From: Endotrypanum monterogeii
Taxonomy: Eukaryota; Euglenozoa; Kinetoplastea; Trypanosomatida; Trypanosomatidae
DNA: 64,000 nt
Assembly: GCA_000333855.2 (NCBI GenBank)
Contig: CM007316.1
Coordinates: forward strand, 124,001 to 188,000
Direction of reading: 5' to 3'
The translations under genes and the position numbers were made by a program. Each line of letters begins with the position of its first letter. The stretch's first letter is position 1. The notes beneath the pieces were generated by a model. That model was not told the DNA's origin and searched no databases. It was given only the letters and a program-made list of their open reading frames with translations. Shown here piece after piece: positions 45,401 to 54,085 of the stretch.

Positions 45401-45704
45401 CAAAATCTTTGACAAAGGGCTTGATATAAGCAAACTGCGGAAACCACAAGGAACGGTTCGCATTAGAGCACACGAGGGCTGCGTCGAAGCGATGAAATAG
45501 CCGCTGAAAAGAGGCCGTCAACGCACCAGCTATCTCATTAGCTGAAACATCGTTATTTGCGGCAACGCAGGCATCCCGCTTCGCCGAGAACGGGTCATGC
45601 CGAATTTGTTCTTGATCCTCTAAAACGCCAGCATGTTTGGAGCTTGACAGACGTCTCAGATACGCCTGTGCGTTACCAGATGGGCACCAAGACCGCTCGG
45701 TCAT
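42474..45704 (-). CDS. Large leucine-rich-repeat protein with acidic and basic middle
   Basis: 1076 aa. Two LRR blocks of the ribonuclease-inhibitor type frame a charged centre. The first block (about 188-300) includes LEELSLVNCSL, IKSLSLEQSSIGFG and LTSLNLSNTNLN. The second starts at about 500 (LETLVLRGNQVGDRGCKKLALVL) and continues with LRVIDVGSCNISRKGVQALSEVL, LCHLDIGYCQLSPSDVRALAEAL and MVTLNLEGNQLSADEA. Between them lies a strongly acidic stretch (about 347-415, EEEEGEEEEGDEEEDEEE) and a basic predicted coiled coil (417-495). In the second half two perfect 24-bp units (43783-43830) code DDGSASDV twice. LRRs serve protein-protein binding; no enzyme domain is seen. The frame opens with GTG two codons earlier; the first ATG is used. 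Confidence 0.88.
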   Translation of the reverse strand: MTERSWCPSGNAQAYLRRLSSSKHAGVLEDQEQIRHDPFSAKRDACVAANNDVSANEIAGALTASFQRLFHRFDAALVCSNANRSLWFPQFAYIKPFVKDFVLGEGAVVCLSVGSIGQTRISSSQLAIPSNSLDEFLSLLARRSAETNGPSASVPVSRLIALPCPDTVASLGEILGSLMSSKPVMDHLSTLAVCGSSSAKIDTVLAEFLNAATKLEELSLVNCSLENTVTPLMEALKGTEIKSLSLEQSSIGFGSADTDFEGLTQAFCEAVKVSKFLTSLNLSNTNLNSNFVLALIDALIESDTKLLPEELGEDAPEETEWTLEGRVKTALFIGGINPEDSNASFTDDVDVDDHEGDAFSSVESSEKEEGESSASDDASDEEEEGGDTEDENASEGGEEEEGEEEEGDEEEDEEEAIQRAKEQRQRARKEKKEREAQEKRFQKQVRALLRSEVQVRRTMTREYCQELQRVVTVNSNSIVGRRAVERQQKKEAYCSRRSGWSQLETLVLRGNQVGDRGCKKLALVLRDEVPLSTEEVVQRQEVMDGMWEGFGAELGAARSAIIRKEGKALQALLCMLQRESPALVATRSTSVSAALSDAGEEDEYAKEAPLVLLTNVEQPRSSGAFDDGSASDVDDGSASDVDGDVDTSGEVSLEEKKKWQQWVAEALPHTSVAPTKKGMSTLRVIDVGSCNISRKGVQALSEVLRANKVLETFSLRHNPIGSRAPGRRHQSTEDDSLTFPEFAEFAGMLSTNRTLCHLDIGYCQLSPSDVRALAEALCQNTSMVTLNLEGNQLSADEAYQQQKHAHSYLYELWMAVARPGSALRHLNMDHNDLAACLWQEEVAALAAVCGQLTFLSLSHVGLRLRHLQTWSEALPPPDTSYTPSVRILHLARNELASEADCAALGLLLRHFTALEELSLEEHPLLGSAGMAAALEYLPTTMRRLNCTATGLTTPLVGAVQNTVLPAAVAEQLTCLLLGDVETPTVEGLGEWVAYVKAAASQQLQFLSLWARGMSERVDDVMPLLLDLTQACPSLLQVDGGFQPSFHASTTASRCFEEMELLLFPRRMQFAALQSEV
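43783..43830. repeat. Two perfect 24-bp tandem units inside the LRR gene
   Basis: The unit ACATCTGACGCTGAGCCGTC-ATCG occurs twice in direct tandem, keeping the frame and adding an acidic Ser-rich octapeptide. It is a likely site of length variation between strains. Confidence 0.95.
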
Positions 45705-46071
45705 TTTCACGAATCCTGTCGAGTCTATTAGAGTCTAAGCGCGAAAACAAACCAAATACATATAGTAAAATGGCTCGTGAACGTGTGGCAACGCGCTTTT
45801 CCTTGACTGCTATGTGAACCCTCTGGTGTCTAGTTAATGTGTAGCTTCGTATGTACATGCCATCTTAGCAAGCAAGCCCCGTAAGTGAAGAAAATAAAAA
45901 GGTGCAGGGTTTGAAGGAGAACCGCGAGTACAATCACAGAGAACCAAACTCGAGCGGACACGCCCAGTTGGAACCTCTCATAAAATGCTCCGACACGCAA
46001 GAGATCAGAGGAATAACTTCTCCCAACATTTATATTTTCTAACATATTATACTGACTACGTCAGCTGGTTT
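45705..46071. other. Intergenic: LRR 5' flank
   Basis: No gene. It is the 5' flank of the LRR gene up to the right-hand edge of repeat copy B. No structured element recognised. Confidence 0.6.
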
Positions 46072-47530
46072 CTCGTTAAACAACCACAGCCCATCTGGCT
46101 CTGCAGCACCGCTGCGACATCCTGGCGGTGTAGCACAGGCCGCCTGCCGTCGAAATGACTCGTGGGATAACGGGCTCTCTGTCGACGCTTCCTGATCTCT
46201 TCCTGATGCGTTCGGCGCGAACGGCGTCAGGCGCGGCTGGGCAGACAGCATGCCATGGTCTGGTACCGGCAGCGCTCACGGTCCTTGGACGAACACACAC
46301 GCGGTGGCAATCTGTCGCGGAGACGGTTGGGGGGCCAGGTCTACATGAATACCGGGCGATGGTGAGGAGGAAGCGGCCGTGCACCAGCTTCGCGCTGTCC
46401 GAGGCCCTCTGCCCTGCCTGCACGCGACACCGTGCCATCGCGCACCCCGGTCCCCGGCGTCCCGCCAGGTCGTGCCCAGACCCCATACGTTGGAGCCAGC
46501 AGCACTGGACGACAGCGTTCGGAGCGTCCTCGTCGGCTTTAGCGCCGCCAGGACACACCAACCCACTCGGTCGGAGACAGCAGATGCTGCGCACTCCACA
46601 CGCTCGCGCACAACAGATTGGGCTGGCGTGGATTGCCTCGTGCCCCCGCCATCCATCACGCTCGCCCCTTACACCCCTGGGTGCTTTGCATTGCACGGCC
46701 CCCACCACGTCAGCCGTGGTTCGCAGCCTGTGTACATGGAGCTCGCATGTTTGCCTGACCGCGCCTCTTTCAAGGCAATGTAGTCATCAGACGGGTGGGT
46801 CTGCCGCTCCCTCCCCTCCCCCCCTCCGGCCTTCCAAACTGTCGTGCGAGAGGACGGAAGAGGAGGAGAAAGGGAGGCGGGCCTAGATCGCCTCCACCTG
46901 TGCGTGATGCAACAGCCGGGACACCGTTGAGAGCCCATGGCACCAAGGGCGCCCCTCGCCCTCCCTCGAAGCCCGCACGTCTGTCGGGTGCGTAGCTGGG
47001 ACAGACGGCAGAAGGGTCCGCTGTACAGGCGCGTGCCTAGGCGCAAGGAGCTCGCGTCTCGCCGCCCCGAAGGTGGCATGGGGGTCAGCGCGATACATTT
47101 TACCCCAAGAAGGGGCCCGTACCGTGCGAGTGGGATGCACATGACCACCTCATTTCCGGAATGCCCAACCCGCCATGTGGGATGACTCTTCCCAACGACT
47201 CTCGATCGATCAGTTAATTCCGAAGAGACTATCGCGTACCACGGCAGCTCAGTCGTCCTCAAGGAAAAGGGTGGGACGTGAGCTGTAGCGGGGGCGGGGA
47301 TACCACAACCTCAGTGGGGTCGAAGGCAGCAGCACGTCGACAACGCCGTTCACCCACTGGCGCCAGGACTCAAAGGGGGGCAAGACACAGCTGCACAATT
47401 GAGTGAGGACGGTTTCCGCCTCACTAGTCCGCTCAGCATCCCCCCTGCCTCCTTCACGTGAGGCGGTTGCCGCTCAGTCGCTGCTATCCTAGAGTGCCGC
47501 ACTCCGCACCCCTAGGTTCGAGAAATGTAG
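46072..47530. mobile_element. Interspersed 1.46-kb repeat, copy B (complete)
   Basis: Complete copy of the repeat, same orientation as copy A and about 98.6% identical by hand alignment. It lies 3' of the RTF2-like gene and 5' of the LRR gene with respect to minus-strand transcription, so it is likely to be in a 3' UTR. High GC, with overlapping open frames on both strands and no recognisable reverse transcriptase, nuclease or other domain. It begins TTTCTCGTTAAAC and ends GAGAAATGTAG. The terminal TTTCTCG has an inverted match (CGAGAAA) at the other end, only 7 bp, which may be chance. Most likely a non-autonomous, degenerate retroposon of the SIDER/DIRE kind. Confidence 0.75.
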
Positions 47531-47935
47531 TCAACTTTATAAGCGGTATAAACACATTGGTAATGTGACCAATAATCTTCGTTGGGTGTAACAGAGGTGA
47601 TCCTGCCCATTTTCTTCCGCACGTTTCCGTTTGGAGTCATTAGAATTAGGGAGAAACTGAAACCCGGAGCGGATGTTTGGGGTCTTTTGAAACAATGCTT
47701 CCCTGTACGCTAGAGAGCGTGCTTTATAGGTGGCGACGTGACGAAACAGATTCGCCGCTGGAGGGTATATTGAAGATTACAATTCAGGGAAAACAACTTT
47801 CATTCCTCAAAGGTGTGTCAATACTAATCATCTTTGTTGACCACCTCAAGTTTAACCGGTAGTTCTTTCAGGATGAAGAGTCGAAAACAGCTTTTTTAGC
47901 CACAAACACTACAGCGCACATCTCGTTGTCAGAAA
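47531..47935. other. Intergenic: presumed 3' UTR of the RTF2-like gene
   Basis: No gene seen. AT-richer than the adjoining repeat. A 61-codon plus-strand frame (47677-47862) is judged spurious. Confidence 0.55.
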
Positions 47936-48550
47936 TCAATCTAGGTCCTCCTCTCGTACTCGCTTTCGAATTTTTTTCAAGGAATGTCGCAGATATTTCC
48001 TTTGGTTCTTGGCATCGTCAGCATCCTCGCAAATAAGGCGAGCGTAAAAGGAGCTGAGACCGCAAAGAGGACATTCGACGTCGATCTGCGACTTGCTATC
48101 TTCCGATTTCTTTAGTGTCGAAGCAGATACAACGTGGCCGCACCCCCAGAACCCAATAAACGAGTGTACTCCTGACGCTGTCGAGTAGCCTGTTATCGGA
48201 CAGCAGACGCTCCCATCGCTATTTACATCGTTGGTGATCTCTCTCACATCGGTGAGTTTTTTAATAGACGTACTGTCCTGTTCAAGGGCGCCGTCACCAC
48301 ACTTCTTCCGAGCGAGCAGGTAATCAAGGACACTTTGTTTCGAAAAGACATCACCAGCAGCATCAAACACTAGTGGGGCTTCTAGTGCCTGCATGGAAAG
48401 TGCACAGTGACTCCACCTCTCTAACGTTCGAGACCTTTGCGTTGTTTTCTCTTTTGACTCATCTGAATCCAGGTCAGCAGCAGTGGCATACACTCTGGAC
48501 CTCTGGAGAAGCGAACGCTTGTTCGCTAACGCCTGCCCATCGCCTCCCAT
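47936..48550 (-). CDS. RTF2: RTF2-family protein (replication termination factor 2-like)
   Basis: 204 aa. The start MGGDGQALANKRSLLQRSR matches the family MGxDGGxxPxRxELV opening. Then CALSMQALEAPLVFDAAGDVFSKQSVLDYLL corresponds to the first RING-like half, LTDVREITNDV to the linker, and VCCPITGYSTASGVHSFIGFWGCGHVVSAST plus VECPLCGLSSFY to the second half. RTF2 proteins are U-box/RING-like nuclear proteins that act at stalled forks and, in some species, in splicing. The first half keeps only one Cys, typical for RTF2. The C-terminus is basic (LKKIRKRVREEDLD). Slightly short compared with other members. Function here is inferred from family only. Confidence 0.88.
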   Translation of the reverse strand: MGGDGQALANKRSLLQRSRVYATAADLDSDESKEKTTQRSRTLERWSHCALSMQALEAPLVFDAAGDVFSKQSVLDYLLARKKCGDGALEQDSTSIKKLTDVREITNDVNSDGSVCCPITGYSTASGVHSFIGFWGCGHVVSASTLKKSEDSKSQIDVECPLCGLSSFYARLICEDADDAKNQRKYLRHSLKKIRKRVREEDLD

Positions 48551-49017
48551 TTAGTAGAAGGGACCACCAGGTAGATATGAACTAATCAACACTGAGACTT
48601 GCACCCTTATTACGAATGCGCAAAGAAAGAAGTTGATGAAACCTTTTTTTGTTGTACGAAAAAAAAACAGACGGTGGACGAAGACAACTGAAAAAATATA
48701 TTGCCAGCCAAGCAAGAATATCAGAATGGCATTGGCAAGTCGAAGGGCTAGATATCTCTTATCTTTTCAGACATATCATAAAAGAAATAGTACCATATGT
48801 GTGAGAAATCCATCAGACAGGCGCTATAGGTGAAAAAAAAAATCAAACATTTTCCTCTTGTAGGCTTGCCTAAGAGAAAGGAGATATGCGTAAAGAGAAC
48901 GCACTAAACCACCTGCATAAATGCAGCGACAAATGTTGCACAAGTAGCAACAAAGCCGCTTTGACAAAGAGACCTCGACAAGTAAACAACTGTGTTTGGA
49001 AAAGAAACGTTTACGAG
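48551..49017. other. Intergenic
   Basis: No gene. It covers the RTF2-like 5' flank and the 3' UTR of the small gene to the right. Poly-A runs at about 48660 and 48832-48842. Confidence 0.55.
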
Positions 49018-49329
49018 TCAGAGCTCTTTGACATCAAGGATGGCACACTCGCCCTCTCCAGGCTTGAAATCGTAGTAAATGACGTGCTGTAGAGAGGGAT
49101 CGAAGCCTTCATCCTCGCTGGCGAAAATGCTAGACAACAGCTGCAAAGGATCCCGCAGAATTGTTGTCGGCTCCACTTTTGACTTCCATAAGCGAATCTG
49201 TGAAACTGTTGACCCATGATGCCGTTTTATATGATGAATAACAGCATATAACTGATCATTGGTGTTGTACTCGGCTGTGCTATCGAAGACTGACAAGCCG
49301 ACCATTTTGGTTGCGATTGTTATCTTCAT
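49018..49329 (-). CDS. Small protein, possible ubiquitin-like fold
   Basis: 103 aa from the first ATG; the frame extends 27 codons upstream but contains no earlier ATG. The beginning (MKITIATKMVGLSVFDSTAEY) reads as a beta strand pair. It is followed by a helix (NDQLYAVIHHIKRHHG), a strand (SQIRLWKSK), and later HVIYYDFKPGEGECAILDV, resembling the order of a ubiquitin-like domain such as that of tubulin cofactor B. No C-terminal GG is present, so it is unlikely to be a conjugated modifier. This is a fold-level guess. Coding potential is supported by position in the array and a compact non-repetitive sequence. Confidence 0.55.
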   Translation of the reverse strand: MKITIATKMVGLSVFDSTAEYNTNDQLYAVIHHIKRHHGSTVSQIRLWKSKVEPTTILRDPLQLLSSIFASEDEGFDPSLQHVIYYDFKPGEGECAILDVKEL

Positions 49330-49811
49330 TGGTGCGCGCAAGGATCCGACAAAAACTTTGACAGCAGTGACTTTATGTGCGTGTGTGCGTACGTGTGTGT
49401 GCGTCTTCAAAACTGCCTTTCGGGGATTTGATGCGCTAGTGTGTATTTACCGATATCCGACGGGAAACATAAATCCAGGGAGGAAAAAGTGATGTGTTCA
49501 GCATTTTCAAGGAACGATAAGGTATACAACATAGTCGCTTGACAGAACCAGCAACCTTGCAGGGGTCTCAGAAAACCGTAGGGTGCCCCTCCAGCGTAAT
49601 AGAAAAAAATGGGTTTCCGGGGTTTGAAAAACACATCGTGAAAAGTGAAGAACACTTTAGGAGTCTAACTTCTTTTCCTCTGGTGGCATTCTAAGCGCGT
49701 GTTTGACAAACAGGAAGGAGTGGTGCCGGAGACAACTTACTGATGCGATTCGTCTCACATGAGCTCATGAAGGATCAATAATTAAGGAAGCAGAACTGGA
49801 GAAGTTATACG
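49330..49811. other. Intergenic
   Basis: No gene. GTGT-rich stretch at 49381-49402 and presumed 3' UTR of the coiled-coil gene. The 82-codon frame at 49407-49655 shows no domain. Confidence 0.55.
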
Positions 49812-50969
49812 CTACAGTAAAGTATTTTCGAGATGGACAATTCTTCTTTCCAGGACGTCAAGACGCGTCATTATACGCGATTCTACATCCTCGACAATTT
49901 TTGTAAAGTGAGAAAGAGCAACAGTCACCGACCGCTGCTGAATTTGCTGCGGCTGAAGTGGTTGCCGACCGCTGCTGCCAGCAGAATCGAACGAACTCAT
50001 GCTGGAAAGTCGCGTAGGAGGTGCGTCGCAAGAGGAGTGCAACTCGCGCTCTGACAGGTTAGATCGATTTAGGGGTAGGGGTTCAGGTACTACGACAGGG
50101 TCCCAAACTGTGCGCAGCAAAATCAAGTAATTTAGATCGCTACGATAAACAGAAAGTCGCCATCGTTCATGATTGCCCTTTCTTTGGCATTCCTCTGTGC
50201 AGTAAAGCGAGGTCCGATGAAATTTTTTGCCCTCATGAACGAGCGTTTTACCGCTGCCAAGAGTACCAACCCAGACGTGTCCAAGAAAGAGAGTGTCAGC
50301 TGGCGCGATGCCCTCCGCACGTGTAATATATGTCATCCCATTCCAGCATTCGCTTGGATGCTGGGCAAAAACACCAATGTAACACTTTTGAAGTTCAGCG
50401 TTCTGTGTCTCCAAGTTTTGTAAAAGTGCAAGCAAATCACGCTCAGTTATCAGAGAGGAAGCTCCTGCCCAGTAGGGTGTTTCACAATCCGTATTCCCTT
50501 CTTCTGGTTTTACTCGTTTCGGAAATCGCTGCCTTGTTCCAGAGTAATGCATCACAGATTCGCTTTCACTGGAGAAAACCGAATCGTTACTTTCCATTGT
50601 ACCGTCGTCCTCCGGTTCTTGGCCATACTTGCCAACCAAGATTGCAAAAAGCTGTTCCTCCTCACCGCGACAATCATGCAAAAGTTTCTCAACATTGCAG
50701 AGTTTTTGCGGATTGTACTTGGCGTAAAACCTGTGAAGACGCTTGTAATAATATCTCCGGATACCTTCGCTCGAAGTGTTCCCACCGTCCTGTGCTGTAT
50801 ATCCCGAGTTACTTTCTCGAGATTCGCAACCTTGCTCACTCGGCTGCGACAATCGCTGTGACGCAACATTGTGCTGTTCATGAAAGTTAGACTCCGGATG
50901 AAATGAGACGTTACGGGTACTACGCAACGCATTATGCTCATCCAGTTTAGCGGAACGAGAGGCATTCAT
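49812..50969 (-). CDS. Kinetoplastid hypothetical with KYNPxK-type domain and C-terminal coiled coil
   Basis: 385 aa. First gene of the minus array. At about 71-117 it has RRYYYKRLHRFYAKYNPQKL, then VEKLLHDCRGEEEQLFAILVGKYGQEP. This helical motif (RLxxFYxKYNPxKxxxVxxLLxxYxGxEEELFxxLVxKYGPEP) occurs in many trypanosomatid proteins, several linked to the flagellum or cytoskeleton. The middle is Ser-rich with no known domain. The C-terminus (VEDVESRIMTRLDVLERRIVHL) is a predicted coiled coil. The ATG at 50969 follows a minus-strand pyrimidine tract and AG at 51036-51037. Function unknown. Confidence 0.82.
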   Translation of the reverse strand: MNASRSAKLDEHNALRSTRNVSFHPESNFHEQHNVASQRLSQPSEQGCESRESNSGYTAQDGGNTSSEGIRRYYYKRLHRFYAKYNPQKLCNVEKLLHDCRGEEEQLFAILVGKYGQEPEDDGTMESNDSVFSSESESVMHYSGTRQRFPKRVKPEEGNTDCETPYWAGASSLITERDLLALLQNLETQNAELQKCYIGVFAQHPSECWNGMTYITRAEGIAPADTLFLGHVWVGTLGSGKTLVHEGKKFHRTSLYCTEECQRKGNHERWRLSVYRSDLNYLILLRTVWDPVVVPEPLPLNRSNLSERELHSSCDAPPTRLSSMSSFDSAGSSGRQPLQPQQIQQRSVTVALSHFTKIVEDVESRIMTRLDVLERRIVHLENTLL

Positions 50970-52846
50970 TTCTCGGGTGCTTCCAGAAAAAGAATACTGT
51001 TACTCAAACGCCAAGCTATGGTGGACGAATATCAGCTAAAGGGAGTATAAAGAGAGAAGATATTTTAGGAAGTGGAGCCCTACCATCAAAAAAAACACAT
51101 GTCTACAAACAATACACACCATGAGAAAAAAAAAGGGTATAACCATCATTTTTTATTTTTTAAGCATTCTTACACGATTGCCAAATTTTCTCGAGAGGTC
51201 CTGAAAGATTCTCTGTAAAGAGAACGTAGTTAACAGCCGTCCGCTTAATGTTTCCATGGAACATTGGGCTATCCAAATCCTCATTGCTTGGTAAAAAAAA
51301 AAAAGGGTCTGGTTGATGGTCCTGGATTCTGATCACCTCACGGCGCATCAAAGCATTGAATCTAAGCTAGTGAGAAAAAATAAAATAGAGACATACGTGT
51401 AAAAATAATATATATACATCTGTATATTATTTCTCCCAATTCCCTCGGTCACCCACTTTGAAGGAACGCAAAAAAAAACATTTCAGCGGCCTCTTCCAAA
51501 CTTCAGTCACTTCAACTCTGCCGCATAATCTTGAATTGTCGTAAACCGATGTATAGCTTTGAATTCTGATGTGCCTACCTAATTGCGGGGGCGGTAACCT
51601 TTCATTTTTTGTATTGTGGTATGACGGAGACCTTTACGGTAGCTCGTCAGCGTCATTTTTCTATGATCTCCTCATACATTGGAAAAAACCTGCTCTTCTC
51701 AGTCAGAACAATGTCGCCCGGTGTTCTGTGCAAAGCACCCACCGCAAATCTCGTTGACATCTTCACACCGTCTTACAACAGACTCCTTGCAGCAATCTTT
51801 AACCCCCCCCCTTCCTAGGCGACTCACACTGCCGTGAGCAACCCTCAGAATAGGTGGGTTACGGTGGCATCCTCTCCGACGTTGCCAGAGAAAAAGAAGG
51901 GGGGGGTCACAAATTTGTTGATGGTAGAGAGCCGGTCTGTTCAAGTAAAACCCAGGGCCTCACCGTCGGGTCATTCACAGTACCCCGATTTCAACTATGT
52001 GAAGGTGGTGCGTGGTCGTTAGGCGCCTTGCGCTAAGAAGTATCCTCTTCGGAAAAAGGGCAAGAGTGACCAAACGCTGAGAAGTTTGGGGAACATATGA
52101 ATATGGGAACAACCCACGTAATCACTGGAATGGATGTGGTTACGACCACCACTTTTCCCCGAAGGAGGGGGCGGGGGAGCGATAGGGGAACTCTTTTCCC
52201 ACATGTTTTTTGCTTAGATACTAGATCCAGTGGAATGAGTGCATGCACCTTGATAGGTGATCTTATTCGCCACATAGATGTTCTTACCGAATGCAGGTCT
52301 CCAAAAAGAACCTCATCACCAATGACCTTTTGGTTGTTTAGTGAAGCAAGCTAGTTTCAGATCAGGTTGTGTGCTCTATTGAATATCGTTCGAAACCTTC
52401 ATGCTGTAGAATTCGCGAAATAAAGACCTGAGGTAGCAGCAGACGTCATCCAGGTGATTGCGGAAGACGTTCATAGCTAACTCAATAGGCAAAATGAAGG
52501 CGGTGCTCTTTTTCTGGGAATAACGAAGGCAGTTGCGCTGAATCGTTATACTCTTCCTTGCTGAGCCGTAAACCCCCAGTACGAGGAGATTTACAGTGCT
52601 ACACATTAACCTCTTTCTTTTTGAATCGCCTCCTCGTCTAATCATGCCCTGGTCTCATTTTCCCCCTTATAAACCCTATTTTCTATAACCCTTTACGATC
52701 GTGCCAATTGCTGTTACTCGGACATAACAGAAAAAGTGTATCCTCTGCTCCTAACTACTCAAGTTCTACCTCCCTCGCCGGCAGGTGTATTTTTAAACAT
52801 ATATGTTTTCTATACACTAGAAGACTTTTGAAAAAAAAAAGGCATC
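50970..52846. promoter_or_regulatory. Divergent strand-switch region (probable Pol II start region)
   Basis: All genes to the left are on the minus strand and all to the right on the plus strand, so transcription must start here in both directions. In Leishmania and trypanosomes such regions are broad start regions without TATA boxes, marked by histone variants. The left edge has minus-strand splice signals (51036) and the right edge plus-strand ones (AG at 52783 and 52820). Little else stands out: C- and G-runs at 51802-51810 and 51901-51906, a poly-A run at 51293-51304, and two short minus frames (51160-51348; 52376-52645) of doubtful status. No tRNA gene was found. Confidence 0.8.
51160..51348 (-). 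CDS. Doubtful small ORF in the strand-switch region
   Basis: 62 aa starting MRREVIRIQDHQPDPF. It is not recognised. In its favour: just upstream on the minus strand a pyrimidine-rich tract ends in TTTTTCTCACTAG, a good trans-splice acceptor. Against it: the PFFFL stretch is coded by a T run that may itself be a splice tract, and the ORF is short. It could be a remnant or a real micro-gene. Confidence 0.25.
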   Translation of the reverse strand: MRREVIRIQDHQPDPFFFLPSNEDLDSPMFHGNIKRTAVNYVLFTENLSGPLEKIWQSCKNA

Positions 52847-53458
52847 ATGACAGAGAAGTACCAACAGCTGATGAAACTCATCGTCATCGGTGACAGCGGC
52901 TCCGGCAAGTCGTGCTTGCTGCACCGCTTCATCGAGAATACTTTTTCTGAAGAGCAGGCGCAGACTATTGGCATTGAGTATGGCGCCAAAATAGTCGACT
53001 TGGGGGAGGCAAAAGTCAAGTTGCAGATCTGGGATACAGCCGGGCAAGAGCGCTACAAGTCAGTCACGAGGAGTTATTATCGAGGTGCAACAGGTTGCAT
53101 TATCGTATATGATGTGACCAATAGAAGTTCATACGATAATGTTCCGCGATGGCTGAGCGACGTGCGACAGTTAGCAGGCGATGATATCATTGTGATGCTC
53201 ATCGGGAACAAAATTGATTTGGCAAAATCAAATAACATTCGCGCAGTACAGCATAATGAAGCATCATTGTATGCACAGCAGAATGCACTGTTCCACTTTG
53301 AGACATCTGCGGCTACAGGTGAGTTTGTCACTGAAGCGTTCCTGAAAGTTGCCAAAAGCGCGCTTTGCTCAACAAGCCTTCCAGAGCGCGAGGGAAGTGC
53401 TCCACTCAGCCGAGAGAACAATACAAAGAAATCGTATCTTTCGTCGTGCTCTTGCTAA
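52847..53458 (+). CDS. RAB4: Rab GTPase, Rab4-like
   Basis: 203 aa. Small GTPase of recycling endosomes. Seen: P-loop GDSGSGKS (15-22), effector TIGIEYGAKIV with T40, WDTAGQE (62-68, with the usual Q67), SVTRSYYRGATGCIIVYDVT, the GNKIDL base-binding motif, ETSAATG, and C-terminal CSC for double geranylgeranylation. The segments LHRFIENTFSEEQAQTIGIE and VKLQIWDTAGQERYKSVTRS resemble Rab4 more than Rab1, Rab5 or Rab11. It is the first gene of the plus array. Acceptors AG at 52783-52784 and 52819-52820 follow pyrimidine-rich sequence. A TA run lies in its 3' UTR at 53528-53549. Confidence 0.93.
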   Translation: MTEKYQQLMKLIVIGDSGSGKSCLLHRFIENTFSEEQAQTIGIEYGAKIVDLGEAKVKLQIWDTAGQERYKSVTRSYYRGATGCIIVYDVTNRSSYDNVPRWLSDVRQLAGDDIIVMLIGNKIDLAKSNNIRAVQHNEASLYAQQNALFHFETSAATGEFVTEAFLKVAKSALCSTSLPEREGSAPLSRENNTKKSYLSSCSC

Positions 53459-54085
53459 AGGGCCTGCTTTTTCTTGTGAATTTACTCTAGATTCACGTTC
53501 TCGCCGACAACGCGCTCTTTCTGCGTGTAATATATATATATATATATTTCTTTGCAGCTCACTCTCAACATATTGATATTGAATCGACAGGTCTAGTTCG
53601 GGTTGAAACCCCATTTTTTAATTATCAGTAGACGTCGAAAAGTGCATTTTTCCGCAGCTATGCTTCATCAAGTGGACAAAAAAACAGAAAAGAGAATATC
53701 AAGCGAAAGCTGATGTCAATGGAATAAATTGCTTCTAAGAAGCTCCAAAAGGCAGAGCATATCTATTTTTTTTTTAAATGACTATTCAACTACTACTCAC
53801 CGACAGTAGAGCACCGACCTCTCTTACTGATGTTCTCTTATCGCTTCGCTTTTCGTGATTATTGCAATACTCACAAGTTACACTAAAATATCCTTCGGTG
53901 ATAACTTCAAAATTTCGCCTCCTCAACTGCTCCTGTACCCTTTCTTATTCCCTTTCACGTTGTGATGTTACAACCTTTTTTTTCCTCCCCTGAGAGTTCT
54001 CTCTTTTCTCTGGAGAATAAAAGAAATCACGCCTCAAATAATTCCATTACGATACAAGTGCTACCATTTCTTGGTATATTTTCCA
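53459..54085. other. Intergenic with TA repeat
   Basis: No gene. TA run at 53528-53549, then T- and CT-rich sequence (about 53940-54015) that serves as the splice tract for the next gene. Confidence 0.6.
53528..53549. repeat. (TA)n in the Rab4 3' UTR
   Basis: Short TA run in the 3' UTR of the Rab4-like gene; low complexity. Confidence 0.85.

Noticed and set aside
46076..46886. Long overlapping frames of both strands in the repeat as a transposase
   Set aside because: No recognisable domain; such frames are expected in GC-rich non-coding DNA.
46056..47540. Target-site duplication around repeat copy B
   Set aside because: Only GTCA-like 4-5 bp similarity; not convincing.
52376..52645. 89-codon minus frame in the strand-switch region
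   Set aside because: No pyrimidine tract or AG upstream on the minus strand; purine-rich instead.
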